From assembly GCA_028287105.1 (NCBI GenBank), contig JAQBQH010000197.1:1-36326 (forward strand): DNA of 36,326 bases. The letters are read 5' to 3'. Under the pieces are notes generated by a model. It ran no database searches. It saw only the letters and a program-made list of their open reading frames with translations, and was not told the DNA's origin. Positions 7,808-15,629 of the stretch are shown here, piece after piece. The position numbers were made by a program, and so were the translations under genes. The DNA comes from Myxococcales bacterium (GTDB taxonomy: Bacteria; Myxococcota_A; Polyangia; Palsa-1104). Within the stretch, counting starts at the first letter, position 1. Every line of letters begins with the position of its first letter.

Positions 7808-8031
7808 ACCGCGCGTCGAACATCGACGGTACCGGCGCGGCCCAGTACCTGGGCCGCGACGATATCGGCACCATCGCACCGGGAGAGCGCGCCGACCTGG
7901 TCGTCCTCGACGGCAATCCGGCCCTCCGCATCGCCGACGTCGAGAAGGTGGTCACCGTCTTCAAAGACGGGCTCGGCTACGACTCCAAGAAGCTGATCGA
8001 CGCAGTGCGTGGCGAAATCGGTCTGCGCTGA
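7808..8031 (+). pseudogene. C-terminal remnant of an amidohydrolase
   Basis: From about 7810 to the TGA at 8029-8031 one frame reads as the last 70-75 residues of a metal-dependent amidohydrolase (imidazolonepropionase/prolidase-like group): DGTGAAQYLGRDDIGTI, then APGERADLVVLDGNPA, then KVVTVFKDGLGYD. These are the usual closing-strand motifs of that superfamily. There is no start codon with a ribosome site, and the metal-binding barrel that should precede it is absent; the kinase gene occupies that space in another frame. I read it as the stump left after deletion or after insertion of the kinase gene. Translation of this fragment alone would give no enzyme. Confidence 0.7.
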
Positions 8032-8044
8032 ACAGATTGGACAC

Positions 8045-8074
8045 TTGACGGTAACGCTACAGAAACGGTAGCGT
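8045..8074 (+). promoter_or_regulatory. Candidate promoter and operator of the maltodextrin operon
   Basis: TTGACG (8045-8050) is a good -35; 18 bp downstream is a weak -10 (TAGCGT, 8069-8074). A perfect inverted repeat ACGCTAC-N7-GTAGCGT fills 8054-8074, i.e. the spacer and the -10, as an operator would. The segment contains GGTAACG (8050-8056) and CAGAAAC (8060-8066), both of which recur in the leader of the second starch operon. The start codon is only 10 nt beyond, so the transcript would be nearly leaderless or the promoter lies further upstream. Confidence 0.4.
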
Positions 8075-8083
8075 GCGCCTCGC

Positions 8084-8980
8084 ATGCGCCGCGCCTGCGC
8101 TCTATTCGTCGCTACACTTTCGACCGCTTCGGTCGGCTGTACCAACCCGCTCGACGAGAAGGCGCAGCAGCAAAAAGCCGCGCCCACCGCCGAGACCGCG
8201 TCACCCAAGGATGCGCCGATGCAATACAAGGTGCTCTCCGACGAGGTGAACAAGCAATCGAACACCGTCGAGCAGCACATCCTCCTGGCCGCGCAGCCCA
8301 AGCACGACGAGGCCGACGCGCTCATGAAATATCTGTATCGCCACCTCATGACCCGCGCCGAGCCGCAGCCGGCCGGCGTCGCCGCTTACGTCTACAGCGA
8401 CGAGGCGCAGTACAAGACGCCGCCGCGCTCGCCGGTGGCTGCGGTGATCCAGAAGTCGGGCGACGCCGGGCCGACCTTCGACAACAAGGTGCCGCTCGAG
8501 TTCTGGCAGCAGGTCGACCAGGCGCAGTCGCACTCCGACAAGGGCTGGAAGCTCGAGAAGAAGATCGAGCGCAACGACGCCAACAAGACCCTGACCATCA
8601 CGCAGCCCTATACCGAGCCGGGCGAAGATCGCTATTCCGACAAGCTCTCGTTCAACCAGGCGATGGTGATCTTCACCGACACGGCCAAGGACCTCTTCGA
8701 GAAGGTCCCCGAGCTGCGGGCGATGAACTTCATCGGGCGCTGGAAGGACCAGGAAGTCGTCAAGATCGGGATGGACCGCACGCAGTATCAGGCGGTCAAC
8801 ATCGGCGACCTCGAGGAGCAGATCGGACAGCTCCACGGCCGCGCCTTCCTCGAGCTCTCGACGGGACGCGGCACCGACGCGTCGGTCGCCAAGGGCAATA
8901 CGCAGCGAATGGCTGCGCTGTACAAGAAGATGCTCGGGCAGCTCAAGGGCCATGCCTGGGTCTCCCCGGCGCTGAAGTAG
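8084..8980 (+). CDS. Lipoprotein of unknown function heading the maltodextrin operon
   Basis: 298 aa. The N-terminus is a lipoprotein signal (MRRACALFVATLSTASVGC, Cys19; lipobox SVGC with a small residue where Leu is usual). The mature protein is hydrophilic and mostly helical, with no membrane segment and no motif I recognise; a conserved-looking centre contains LEFWQQVDQAQ and DKLSFNQAMVIFTDTAKDLF. Its stop codon directly abuts the start of the LamB-type porin gene, so both belong to one operon. The position recalls small periplasmic accessory proteins next to lamB in enterobacteria (MalM), but I see no sequence similarity to MalM and do not claim it. Confidence 0.6.
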   Translation: MRRACALFVATLSTASVGCTNPLDEKAQQQKAAPTAETASPKDAPMQYKVLSDEVNKQSNTVEQHILLAAQPKHDEADALMKYLYRHLMTRAEPQPAGVAAYVYSDEAQYKTPPRSPVAAVIQKSGDAGPTFDNKVPLEFWQQVDQAQSHSDKGWKLEKKIERNDANKTLTITQPYTEPGEDRYSDKLSFNQAMVIFTDTAKDLFEKVPELRAMNFIGRWKDQEVVKIGMDRTQYQAVNIGDLEEQIGQLHGRAFLELSTGRGTDASVAKGNTQRMAALYKKMLGQLKGHAWVSPALK

Positions 8981-10495
8981 ATGCGCGCGACTCGCACCAT
9001 CCCGCTCTTCGCTTGCCTGGTGGTGGCGTCACTCAGCTCTGAGTTGCGTGCACAGGATGTCGCGCCACCGACGGCGGGGTCGCAGGGCGCCGCCTCGCGC
9101 GAGTCGCTGGCTCGCGACGGCGCGCGGGTGCCCAAGGGTGAGCGCGAGCTGGCCGCCGAGGGCACGCATCGCGAGCCCGGCTCGCCGCCGCCGCCGACCG
9201 AGACGGCGACCGGCTTCGACTTCGGCAGCTACGGCCGCATCGGCGTCGGCTCCGACGGCCGCGGCCACGAAGGCTACTCGACCAACGTCGTCTCGCACGG
9301 GTCGCGCCTCGAAAACGCGCCCTATCTCGAGCTCAACTTCTACTACTCGCGCAGCATCGGCGGCGATCCGCACCGTCGCTGGCGCGTAGTGCTGGTGCCC
9401 GCCTTCGCCGGCGGCGACCTCTTCCACTACACCGGCGACTTCAGCTCGCACCTCGCCATTCGCAACGCCTACGCCGAGACGCAGAACCTCGGGCTCGACG
9501 GGCTCTCGCTGTGGGCCGGCTCGCGCATGTATCGCGGCGACGACATCTACCTCTTCGACTACTGGCCGCTCGACAACCTCAACACCATCGGCGCCGGCGC
9601 CCGCTTCGAGAGGAAGAAGTTCGACGTGGCCTTGCAGGCGGGGCTCAACCGGCTCAACGATCTCTACCAGTTCCAGACGCTCGACACGCCGCCGCGCGGG
9701 CTCGGCGCGGCCGGCAAGTCGACGGTGCTCGATCGCCCGCGCTTCGTCAGCTCGCTCAAGCTGCAGCAGCGCTTCGGCGACTTCCCCGGCATGAAGGTCG
9801 CGCTCTACGGCGAGCTGCACCTGCTGCCGGCGGGCGACTCGACCGATCCCAATACGCGCCTGAAGACGGCGTTGCCGTCGGACGTCGGCTGGGTCGTCGG
9901 CGCGCAGCTCGGCGGCTGGCTGCGCCCCTACGTGTTCGCCAACCTGTGGTTCCGCGCCGCCGGTGGGCTCGCCGCCTACGGCGAGCTCTCGGTGCCGACG
10001 GGGCTCGACCCGGCGCGCTCGGTGCAGTCGGCGCGCGAGCTGGTCGCCGCCGTGTCGCTCAACTGGGAGTCGCGCTACCTCGGCATCATGGGCGGCGCCT
10101 ACGTCCGCCGCTTCACCGACGCCTCGTCGGCTTCGCTCAATCCGCAGAGCTACACCGAGGGGATCATCTCGACGCGCCCGCACATCTACTGGAACGAATA
10201 TTTCCACACCGCCGTCGAGGTCTCGTATCAGACCCGCCGCTCCGACGGGGTCGACTTCATCGCCAACCGCGTGCTCCAGCCGCAGGTGTTCCGCTTCTCG
10301 GTGCTTCCGCTGGTGGCGCCGATGGGGCGCGGCACCTACTCGCGCCCGCAGATCTATCTCATCTACACGGTCTCGGCGATGAACGACGACGCGCGGATCG
10401 CGCTCTACGATCCGTCCGATTACCGCTACGGCCAGAACATCGTCCACTACATCGGTACAGGTGTCGAATGGTGGTTCAACTCAAGCTATCGCTAG
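8981..10495 (+). CDS. lamB: LamB-type maltoporin
   Basis: 504 aa with a signal peptide cleaved after LRAQ or nearby, then a 55-residue Pro/Ala/Glu-rich stretch before the barrel. Barrel segments match maltoporin in order: GFDFGSYGRIGVGSDG (first strand), LENAPYLELNFYYS, AIRNAYAETQNL, and the signature SLWAGSRMYRGDDIYLFDYW, which corresponds to the [20 protein letters not shown] region of E. coli LamB. Towards the end come YSRPQIYLIYTVSAMNDDAR and the closing strand YIGTGVEWWF. It would form a trimeric outer-membrane channel for maltodextrins. The start directly follows the previous stop, and its 3' end overlaps the amylase gene by 28 bp. E. coli LamB is 446 aa; the extra length is the N-terminal linker. 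Confidence 0.82.
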   Translation: MRATRTIPLFACLVVASLSSELRAQDVAPPTAGSQGAASRESLARDGARVPKGERELAAEGTHREPGSPPPPTETATGFDFGSYGRIGVGSDGRGHEGYSTNVVSHGSRLENAPYLELNFYYSRSIGGDPHRRWRVVLVPAFAGGDLFHYTGDFSSHLAIRNAYAETQNLGLDGLSLWAGSRMYRGDDIYLFDYWPLDNLNTIGAGARFERKKFDVALQAGLNRLNDLYQFQTLDTPPRGLGAAGKSTVLDRPRFVSSLKLQQRFGDFPGMKVALYGELHLLPAGDSTDPNTRLKTALPSDVGWVVGAQLGGWLRPYVFANLWFRAAGGLAAYGELSVPTGLDPARSVQSARELVAAVSLNWESRYLGIMGGAYVRRFTDASSASLNPQSYTEGIISTRPHIYWNEYFHTAVEVSYQTRRSDGVDFIANRVLQPQVFRFSVLPLVAPMGRGTYSRPQIYLIYTVSAMNDDARIALYDPSDYRYGQNIVHYIGTGVEWWFNSSYR

Positions 10496-12396
10496 CGCTG
10501 GCGGTGTTCGTCGCGCTCGGCTGCAACTCCGCCGCGTCCGTCGACGCCGACTGGCAAACGACCGCCGGCCAACAAGGTGATTGGCGCGACGAGATCATCT
10601 ATCAGCTGCTCGTCGATCGCTTCGCCGACGGCGATCTGAACAACGATCGCAGCGTCGTGCCGGGTGCGCTCGGGCTCTATCAGGGTGGCGACTGGCAGGG
10701 CGTCATCGATCATCTCGACTACCTGAAGACGCTCGGCGTGACGTCGCTATGGATCTCGCCGGTGGTGCGTAACCTCGAGACCGACGCCAACTTCGACGGC
10801 TACCACGGCTACTGGCAGCAGGACTTCGAGCACGTCAATCCGCACTTCGGCGATCTGGCGAAGCTGCGCGAGCTGACCAGGAAGGCGCACGAGCAGGGCT
10901 TCAAGGTCATCCTCGACATCGTCACCAACCACGTCGCGCAGCTCTTCTATTACGACATCAACGGCAACGGCCACCCCGACGAGAACGTCTACGGCTCGGG
11001 CTGCGGCGAGCAGCCGCCGGCGGACACGCAGCCGTGCCCCGGCGGCGCCGTCATCACGCACATCAGCGAGTACGATCCCGACTTCGATCCGCAGGGCGTG
11101 CGCGGCTATACGTCGCTCGGCTTCTCGGGGCTGGCGCCGATCAAGTGGATCTACATTCCGGGGATCGATCGCTCGCCGACGCTGCCCGGCTCCGGCGCCG
11201 GTCAGGATCCGTCGCGCCAGTTCGGGTTTCAGCGCGAAGACTGGTATCACCGCCGCGGGCGCATCACGAACTACGGCAACCGCGAGCAGGTGTTGACCGG
11301 CGACTTCCCCGGCGGGCTCAAGGACCTGGCGACCGAGCGGCCCGATGTGCGCGACGCGCTCACGGCCGTGTTCGCCAAGTGGATCCAGGCGGGCGACTTC
11401 GACGGCTTCCGCATCGACACCTTGAAGCACGTCGACCACGAGTTCTGGCAGAGCTTCGCACCGTCGCTGCGGAAGTACGCCGCCGGCAAGATCATGCTGG
11501 CCGATCCGACCAACGCCGGCGACCCGAACGCCATCGTCAAGCCGCTCAGCGTGCCCAAGTCGAAGTTCTTCATGTTCGGCGAATCGTTCGACGGCAACGA
11601 CGACCTCAACGGCAGCTACACGATGAACCAGGAGGTCGACTCGACCTTCTACTTCTCGCAGAAGTTCACCGTCTTCGACGGGGTCTTCAAGCACGGCGAC
11701 GCGACCAAGGCGATCGCCGATCAGTTCGATCGCAAGCAGGCGAAGTACGCGTCGGTGCCGAACGAAGACGGTGTCGGCGTGGCGGGCCGCGAGGTCATGG
11801 TCAATTTCATGGACAACCACGACGTCACGCGCTTCCTCTTCGAGAAGCCGTCGCTGCCCGCCTTGCGCAACGCGCTCGCCTACCTCTTCACCGAGGACGG
11901 CATCCCCTGCATCTATTACGGCACCGAGCAGGAGTTCAACGGCGGCAACGACCCGACCAACCGCGAGCGGCTGTGGGACACGGGCTTTCGCACCGACGGT
12001 GGCACGTTCCAGTGGATCCAGAAGCTCATCCAGGTGCGCAAGGCCTACGCGCCGCTTCGCCGCGGACAGATGACGATCAAGTACTCGACCACGCACACCG
12101 CGATGGAGCAGGACTCGGGGATGGTGGCGTTCGAGCGCGCCGACGGCGGCAAGAAGGTGCTGGTGGTCATCAACACCAGCGACGTCAAGCAGTCGGAGAC
12201 GTCGATGTCGCAGATGGGCGGCCCCGACATGCTGACCAGCTTCACCGTCGGTGAAAAGCTCGTCGACATCCTCGCCGCCCCCAACGATCCCACGTCCACC
12301 TTCACCGTCGGCCTCCAGGGCTCCCTCTCTGTCCCGGTCGCCGCACGTTCCCAACGCATCCTGGTCCCCCAATCCGACGTCGTTCCGCTGCAGTAA
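10468..12396 (+). CDS. GH13 alpha-amylase family lipoprotein
   Basis: 642 aa. The ATG at 10468 lies inside the lamB gene (28-bp overlap) and gives a lipoprotein signal ending VALGC (Cys19). The four GH13 regions are present: DIVTNH (150-155), GFRIDTLKH with nucleophile Asp317, FGESFDG with acid/base Glu372, and FMDNHD with the transition-state Asp452. The N-terminal IYQLLVDRFADGD and DGYHGYWQQDF segments are typical of bacterial maltogenic/cyclomaltodextrinase-like or periplasmic alpha-amylases. There is a long B domain with two cysteines (CGEQPPADTQPC) that may form a disulfide. As a surface or periplasmic lipoprotein it would shorten alpha-1,4-glucans for the LamB-MalKEFG route. Confidence 0.88.
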   Translation: MVVQLKLSLALAVFVALGCNSAASVDADWQTTAGQQGDWRDEIIYQLLVDRFADGDLNNDRSVVPGALGLYQGGDWQGVIDHLDYLKTLGVTSLWISPVVRNLETDANFDGYHGYWQQDFEHVNPHFGDLAKLRELTRKAHEQGFKVILDIVTNHVAQLFYYDINGNGHPDENVYGSGCGEQPPADTQPCPGGAVITHISEYDPDFDPQGVRGYTSLGFSGLAPIKWIYIPGIDRSPTLPGSGAGQDPSRQFGFQREDWYHRRGRITNYGNREQVLTGDFPGGLKDLATERPDVRDALTAVFAKWIQAGDFDGFRIDTLKHVDHEFWQSFAPSLRKYAAGKIMLADPTNAGDPNAIVKPLSVPKSKFFMFGESFDGNDDLNGSYTMNQEVDSTFYFSQKFTVFDGVFKHGDATKAIADQFDRKQAKYASVPNEDGVGVAGREVMVNFMDNHDVTRFLFEKPSLPALRNALAYLFTEDGIPCIYYGTEQEFNGGNDPTNRERLWDTGFRTDGGTFQWIQKLIQVRKAYAPLRRGQMTIKYSTTHTAMEQDSGMVAFERADGGKKVLVVINTSDVKQSETSMSQMGGPDMLTSFTVGEKLVDILAAPNDPTSTFTVGLQGSLSVPVAARSQRILVPQSDVVPLQ

Positions 12397-12431
12397 GCTA
12401 ATGGCTAACGGCTAATGGCTAACGGCTGACA
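12397..12431 (+). repeat. Heptanucleotide tandem repeat between amylase and malK
   Basis: Five consecutive heptamers: GCTAATG, GCTAACG, GCTAATG, GCTAACG, GCTGACA; equivalently two perfect 14-bp units plus a partial third. They fill the whole gap between the amylase stop and the malK start, leaving malK without a purine-rich ribosome-binding site. Related heptamers occur at 26226, 27270 and 35866. Confidence 0.85.
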
Positions 12432-12432
12432 A

Positions 12433-13497
12433 ATGGCTTCCTTAACCATCGATCACGTCGGCAAGGACCACGGCGCCACGCGCGTCCTCGGCGACGTGTC
12501 GCTCACGGTCGCCGACGGCGAGCTCCTGGTGCTCGTCGGGCCGTCGGGCTGCGGCAAGTCGACGCTGCTCCGCTGCATCGCCGGGCTCGAGGAGCTGTCG
12601 CGCGGCGCCATCGTCATGGACGGCGTCGACATCACGCGCGCCGAGCCGCGCGATCGCGACATCGCGATGGTGTTCCAGAGCTACGCGCTCTACCCGCACC
12701 TCAGCGTGCGCGACAACCTCGCCTTCGGCCTCAAGATGCGCAAGACCGCGCCCGGCGAGATCGCGCGCCGCATCGGCGACGCCGCCGAGATGCTCGGCCT
12801 CGACGCCCTGCTCGACCGGCGGCCGGCGCAGCTCTCGGGCGGACAGCGGCAGCGCGTGGCGATGGGGCGCGCCGTGGTGCGCCGTCCCAAGGTCTTCCTG
12901 TTCGACGAGCCGCTCTCGAACCTCGACGCGGCGCTGCGCGGGCAGATGCGTGTCGAGCTCATGCGCCTGCACCAGCGACTCGGGGCCACCATGGTCTACG
13001 TCACGCACGATCAGGTCGAGGCGATGACGCTGGCCGATCGCATCGCGGTCTTGAGCCAGGGCGCGCTCATGCAGGTCGGTCCGCCCGCCGAGCTCTACGC
13101 GCGACCGACCAACCTGTTCGTGGCGCGCTTCTTGGGCACGCCGGAGATGAACATCGTCGGCGCGGCGGCGGCGCAGGCGAGCGGCCTGGTGGCGGCGCTG
13201 CCCGACACGGTCGCGTCGGTGGGGGTGCGTGCCGAGGATCTGCACGTGGCGCCCGGCGGCGTGGGCGCGCAGGTCGACGTCGTCGAGCACCTGGGGCCCG
13301 AGGCGCTGGTGCACCTGCGCGTCGAGATGATCGAGCTGACCGCGCGCGTCGACGCCCGCCAGGTGCCGCGCGTCGGCGAGCGCATCACCGTCGCCGTCGA
13401 CGCTGCGCGGCTGCACTGCTTCGACGCCGCCGGCCAGCGCGTCGAGGGCCGCCAGGCCACCGCCGACAGTCCAAAGCTCGGAATCGGAAAGCCGTGA
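12433..13497 (+). CDS. malK: MalK/UgpC-type ABC transporter ATPase
   Basis: 354 aa. Walker A GPSGCGKST (36-44), Q-loop Gln82 in VFQSYALYP, signature LSGGQRQR (134-141), Walker B FLFDEP (Asp158, Glu159), D-loop SNLD, and H-loop His192 in YVTHDQ. The C-terminal 115 residues form the TOBE/MalK-type regulatory domain (VGVRAEDLHV, RITVAVDAARLHCFDA). It would drive maltodextrin import with the following two permease genes. No Shine-Dalgarno precedes the ATG because the heptamer repeat occupies that place; the stop overlaps the next start by 4 nt (GTGA). E. coli MalK is 371 aa. Confidence 0.92.
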   Translation: MASLTIDHVGKDHGATRVLGDVSLTVADGELLVLVGPSGCGKSTLLRCIAGLEELSRGAIVMDGVDITRAEPRDRDIAMVFQSYALYPHLSVRDNLAFGLKMRKTAPGEIARRIGDAAEMLGLDALLDRRPAQLSGGQRQRVAMGRAVVRRPKVFLFDEPLSNLDAALRGQMRVELMRLHQRLGATMVYVTHDQVEAMTLADRIAVLSQGALMQVGPPAELYARPTNLFVARFLGTPEMNIVGAAAAQASGLVAALPDTVASVGVRAEDLHVAPGGVGAQVDVVEHLGPEALVHLRVEMIELTARVDARQVPRVGERITVAVDAARLHCFDAAGQRVEGRQATADSPKLGIGKP

Positions 13498-15629
13498 TCG
13501 CCCCGCTGGTGCTGGCCACGCAGCTCGTGGTGTGGCACTCGTACCGGGCCGACGAGCAGCGGGCGTTCGAGGCGTGCGTCCAGGAGTGGAACCGCGCCCA
13601 TCACGACGTCCACGTCGAAGCCTTGGCGCTGCCGCACGATGGCTACGCCTCGAAGCTGGAAGCGGCCATTCCGCGCGGCAACGGCCCCGATCTGTTCGTC
13701 GGCTCGCACGATGCGCTGGGCGACTGGGCGCGCGCCGGGGTGGTGACGCCGATCGAGGGGCTCGTGCCGGCCGGGTCGCTGACGCAGTTTCTCGACGGTA
13801 CGGTGGCGCCGCTGCGCGTCGGCGGCCATCTGTACGGCCTGCCGCTCGCGTTCAAGACGATCGTGCTCTTCTACCGCACCGACCTGATCGCCACGCCGCC
13901 CGCCAACACCGACGAGCTCATGAAGCTGGCGCGCGCGACCAGGGCGGCGTCGCCGGGCCACTACGCGCTCGCGTACGAAGCGGGCGACTTTTTCTACCAC
14001 GCGGCCTGGCTGCACGGGTTCGGCGGCCACATCCTCGACGCGCACGATCGTCCGGCGCTGAGCTCCGAGCCGTCGGTGGCGGCGCTGGCGTTCGTCAGGA
14101 CCATGGCCGACGAGGAGCTCTTGCCGTCGGAGTCGACCAGCGTCGTCGCCACGCAGCTGTTCAACGACGGCCGCGCCGCCATGACCATCAAGGGGCCGTG
14201 GTTCCTCGGCGACATCGCCCAAGGCGTCCCGTTCGGCGTGGCGCCGCTGCCCGTCGTGAGCTCCACCGGACAGCGTGCCGCTCCGCTCGTCACCGTCGAG
14301 GCGCTGCTGCTGGCGGCGCGCGCGCACGACCCGAAGGCGGCGCTGGCGTTCGGCGCGTGGCTGGCGGGGCCCGAGTCGGCGCGCATTCGCGCCACACGCG
14401 GGCGTCAAACGGTCGCCGCTCGCGCCGCGTGGGACGATCCCGAGATCGCCGCCGATCCGATCCTGGCCGCCTTCCGCACGCAGCTCTCCTCGACGGTGGC
14501 GACGGCCAACGTGCCGGCCATGAACCAGGTCTGGGAGCCGGCCAACGAAGCGCTGCGCAAGGTGCTGCGCGGCGCCGCCGAGCCGCGCGCCGCCCTCGGT
14601 GCGGCCGAGCGCAAGATCCTGGAGGCTCTGCGTCCCCCGCCGCCGCCGGTGCGCGCCATGCCCTATGCCTTCGCGCTGGCGCTCGCCGGCGTCGGCGCGG
14701 CCATCTGGACCCTGCGCCGCGGCCGCGCGCGCCTCGCCGCCGTCGGTGGCCCGGGCCATGGCGCGCCGTGGGCCTATCTCGCGCCCGCGGCGACGGCGAT
14801 GTTGGTGCTGGTGTTCGTCCCCTTCGTCGTCGGCGCCGGCATGTCGCTCTTCTGGCACGACGCCGGCCACTGGACCTTCATTGGCCTGCGCAACTTCACC
14901 GACATCCTCTCGTCGCGCGACGCGCCCATCACCGATCCGCTCAGCTTCTACTTCACGCTCGCGGTCACGGCGCTGTGGACCGTCGCCAACGTGACCCTGC
15001 ACGTCGTCATCGGCGTGACGCTGGCGCTGCTCCTGCGCGACCCGATGCTGCGGCTGCGCGGCGTCTACCGCGTGCTGCTCATCGTGCCGTGGGCCGTGCC
15101 CAACTACATCACCGCGCTCATCTGGAAGGGCATGTTCCACCGCCAGTTCGGCGCGGTGAACGGCATCCTGGTCGCGCTGCACCTGACGCCCGTGGCGTGG
15201 TTCTCGCGCTTCTGGACCTCGTTCACCGCCAACGTCGTCACCAACGTCTGGCTCGGCTTCCCGTTCATGATGGTGGTGACGCTGGGCGCGCTCTCGCGCA
15301 TTCCGAAGGAGCTCGAGGAGGCGGCGGCGCTCGACGGCGCGTCGCGCTGGCAGCGGCTGCGCTACGTCATCCTGCCGCTCTTGCGCCCGGCGCTGTTGCC
15401 GTCGGTGCTGCTGGGCGCGATCTGGACGTTCAACATGTTCAACATCGTCTTCTTCGTCTCGGGCGGCGAGCCCGACGGTGCCACCGACATCCTGGTGTCG
15501 CAGGCCTATCGCTGGGCCTTCACCCGCGGCCACCGCTACGGCTACGCCGCTGCCTACGCGGTGATCATCTTCATCATCCTCGGCGTGCAGACGATGCTGA
15601 CGCAGCGTCGCACCGAGGAGGCGACGTGA
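13494..15629 (+). CDS. MalE-MalF fusion: sugar-binding protein joined to permease
   Basis: 711 aa, one open frame. Residues about 10-380 are a family-1 extracellular solute-binding protein (LVVWHSYRADEQRAFEACVQ, GPDLFVGSHDALGDWA, GHLYGLPLAFKTIVLFYRTD, AAMTIKGPWFLGDI, the usual MalE order). A PPPPP linker (381-385) leads to a first transmembrane helix (389-406, then Arg-rich), followed by a MalF-type permease core with six predicted helices and the EAA loop ELEEAAALDGASRWQRLRY (606-624). The extra helix places the binding domain outside and the permease N-terminus inside, so the topology is consistent. The GTG start overlaps malK by 4 nt. The N-terminus (MIAPLVLAT) is very short for a signal peptide and has no positive charge. 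No separate malE gene exists in the operon. Confidence 0.88.
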   Translation: MIAPLVLATQLVVWHSYRADEQRAFEACVQEWNRAHHDVHVEALALPHDGYASKLEAAIPRGNGPDLFVGSHDALGDWARAGVVTPIEGLVPAGSLTQFLDGTVAPLRVGGHLYGLPLAFKTIVLFYRTDLIATPPANTDELMKLARATRAASPGHYALAYEAGDFFYHAAWLHGFGGHILDAHDRPALSSEPSVAALAFVRTMADEELLPSESTSVVATQLFNDGRAAMTIKGPWFLGDIAQGVPFGVAPLPVVSSTGQRAAPLVTVEALLLAARAHDPKAALAFGAWLAGPESARIRATRGRQTVAARAAWDDPEIAADPILAAFRTQLSSTVATANVPAMNQVWEPANEALRKVLRGAAEPRAALGAAERKILEALRPPPPPVRAMPYAFALALAGVGAAIWTLRRGRARLAAVGGPGHGAPWAYLAPAATAMLVLVFVPFVVGAGMSLFWHDAGHWTFIGLRNFTDILSSRDAPITDPLSFYFTLAVTALWTVANVTLHVVIGVTLALLLRDPMLRLRGVYRVLLIVPWAVPNYITALIWKGMFHRQFGAVNGILVALHLTPVAWFSRFWTSFTANVVTNVWLGFPFMMVVTLGALSRIPKELEEAAALDGASRWQRLRYVILPLLRPALLPSVLLGAIWTFNMFNIVFFVSGGEPDGATDILVSQAYRWAFTRGHRYGYAAAYAVIIFIILGVQTMLTQRRTEEAT

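Noticed and set aside
10484-10502. GCTATCGCTAGCGCTGGC as another copy of the heptamer repeat
   Set aside because: Its period is six, not seven, and it is explained by the leucine/alanine codons of the amylase signal peptide and the lamB end.
9511-12396. A 961-codon open frame covering lamB and the amylase
   Set aside because: The first 320 codons are the Arg/Ala-rich shadow of lamB in another frame; the real protein starts at 10468 with a lipoprotein signal.
13095-15533. An 812-codon minus-strand frame
   Set aside because: Composition is that of a GC-rich antisense shadow (Arg/Gly/His-rich); it opposes malK-malEF and shows no domain.
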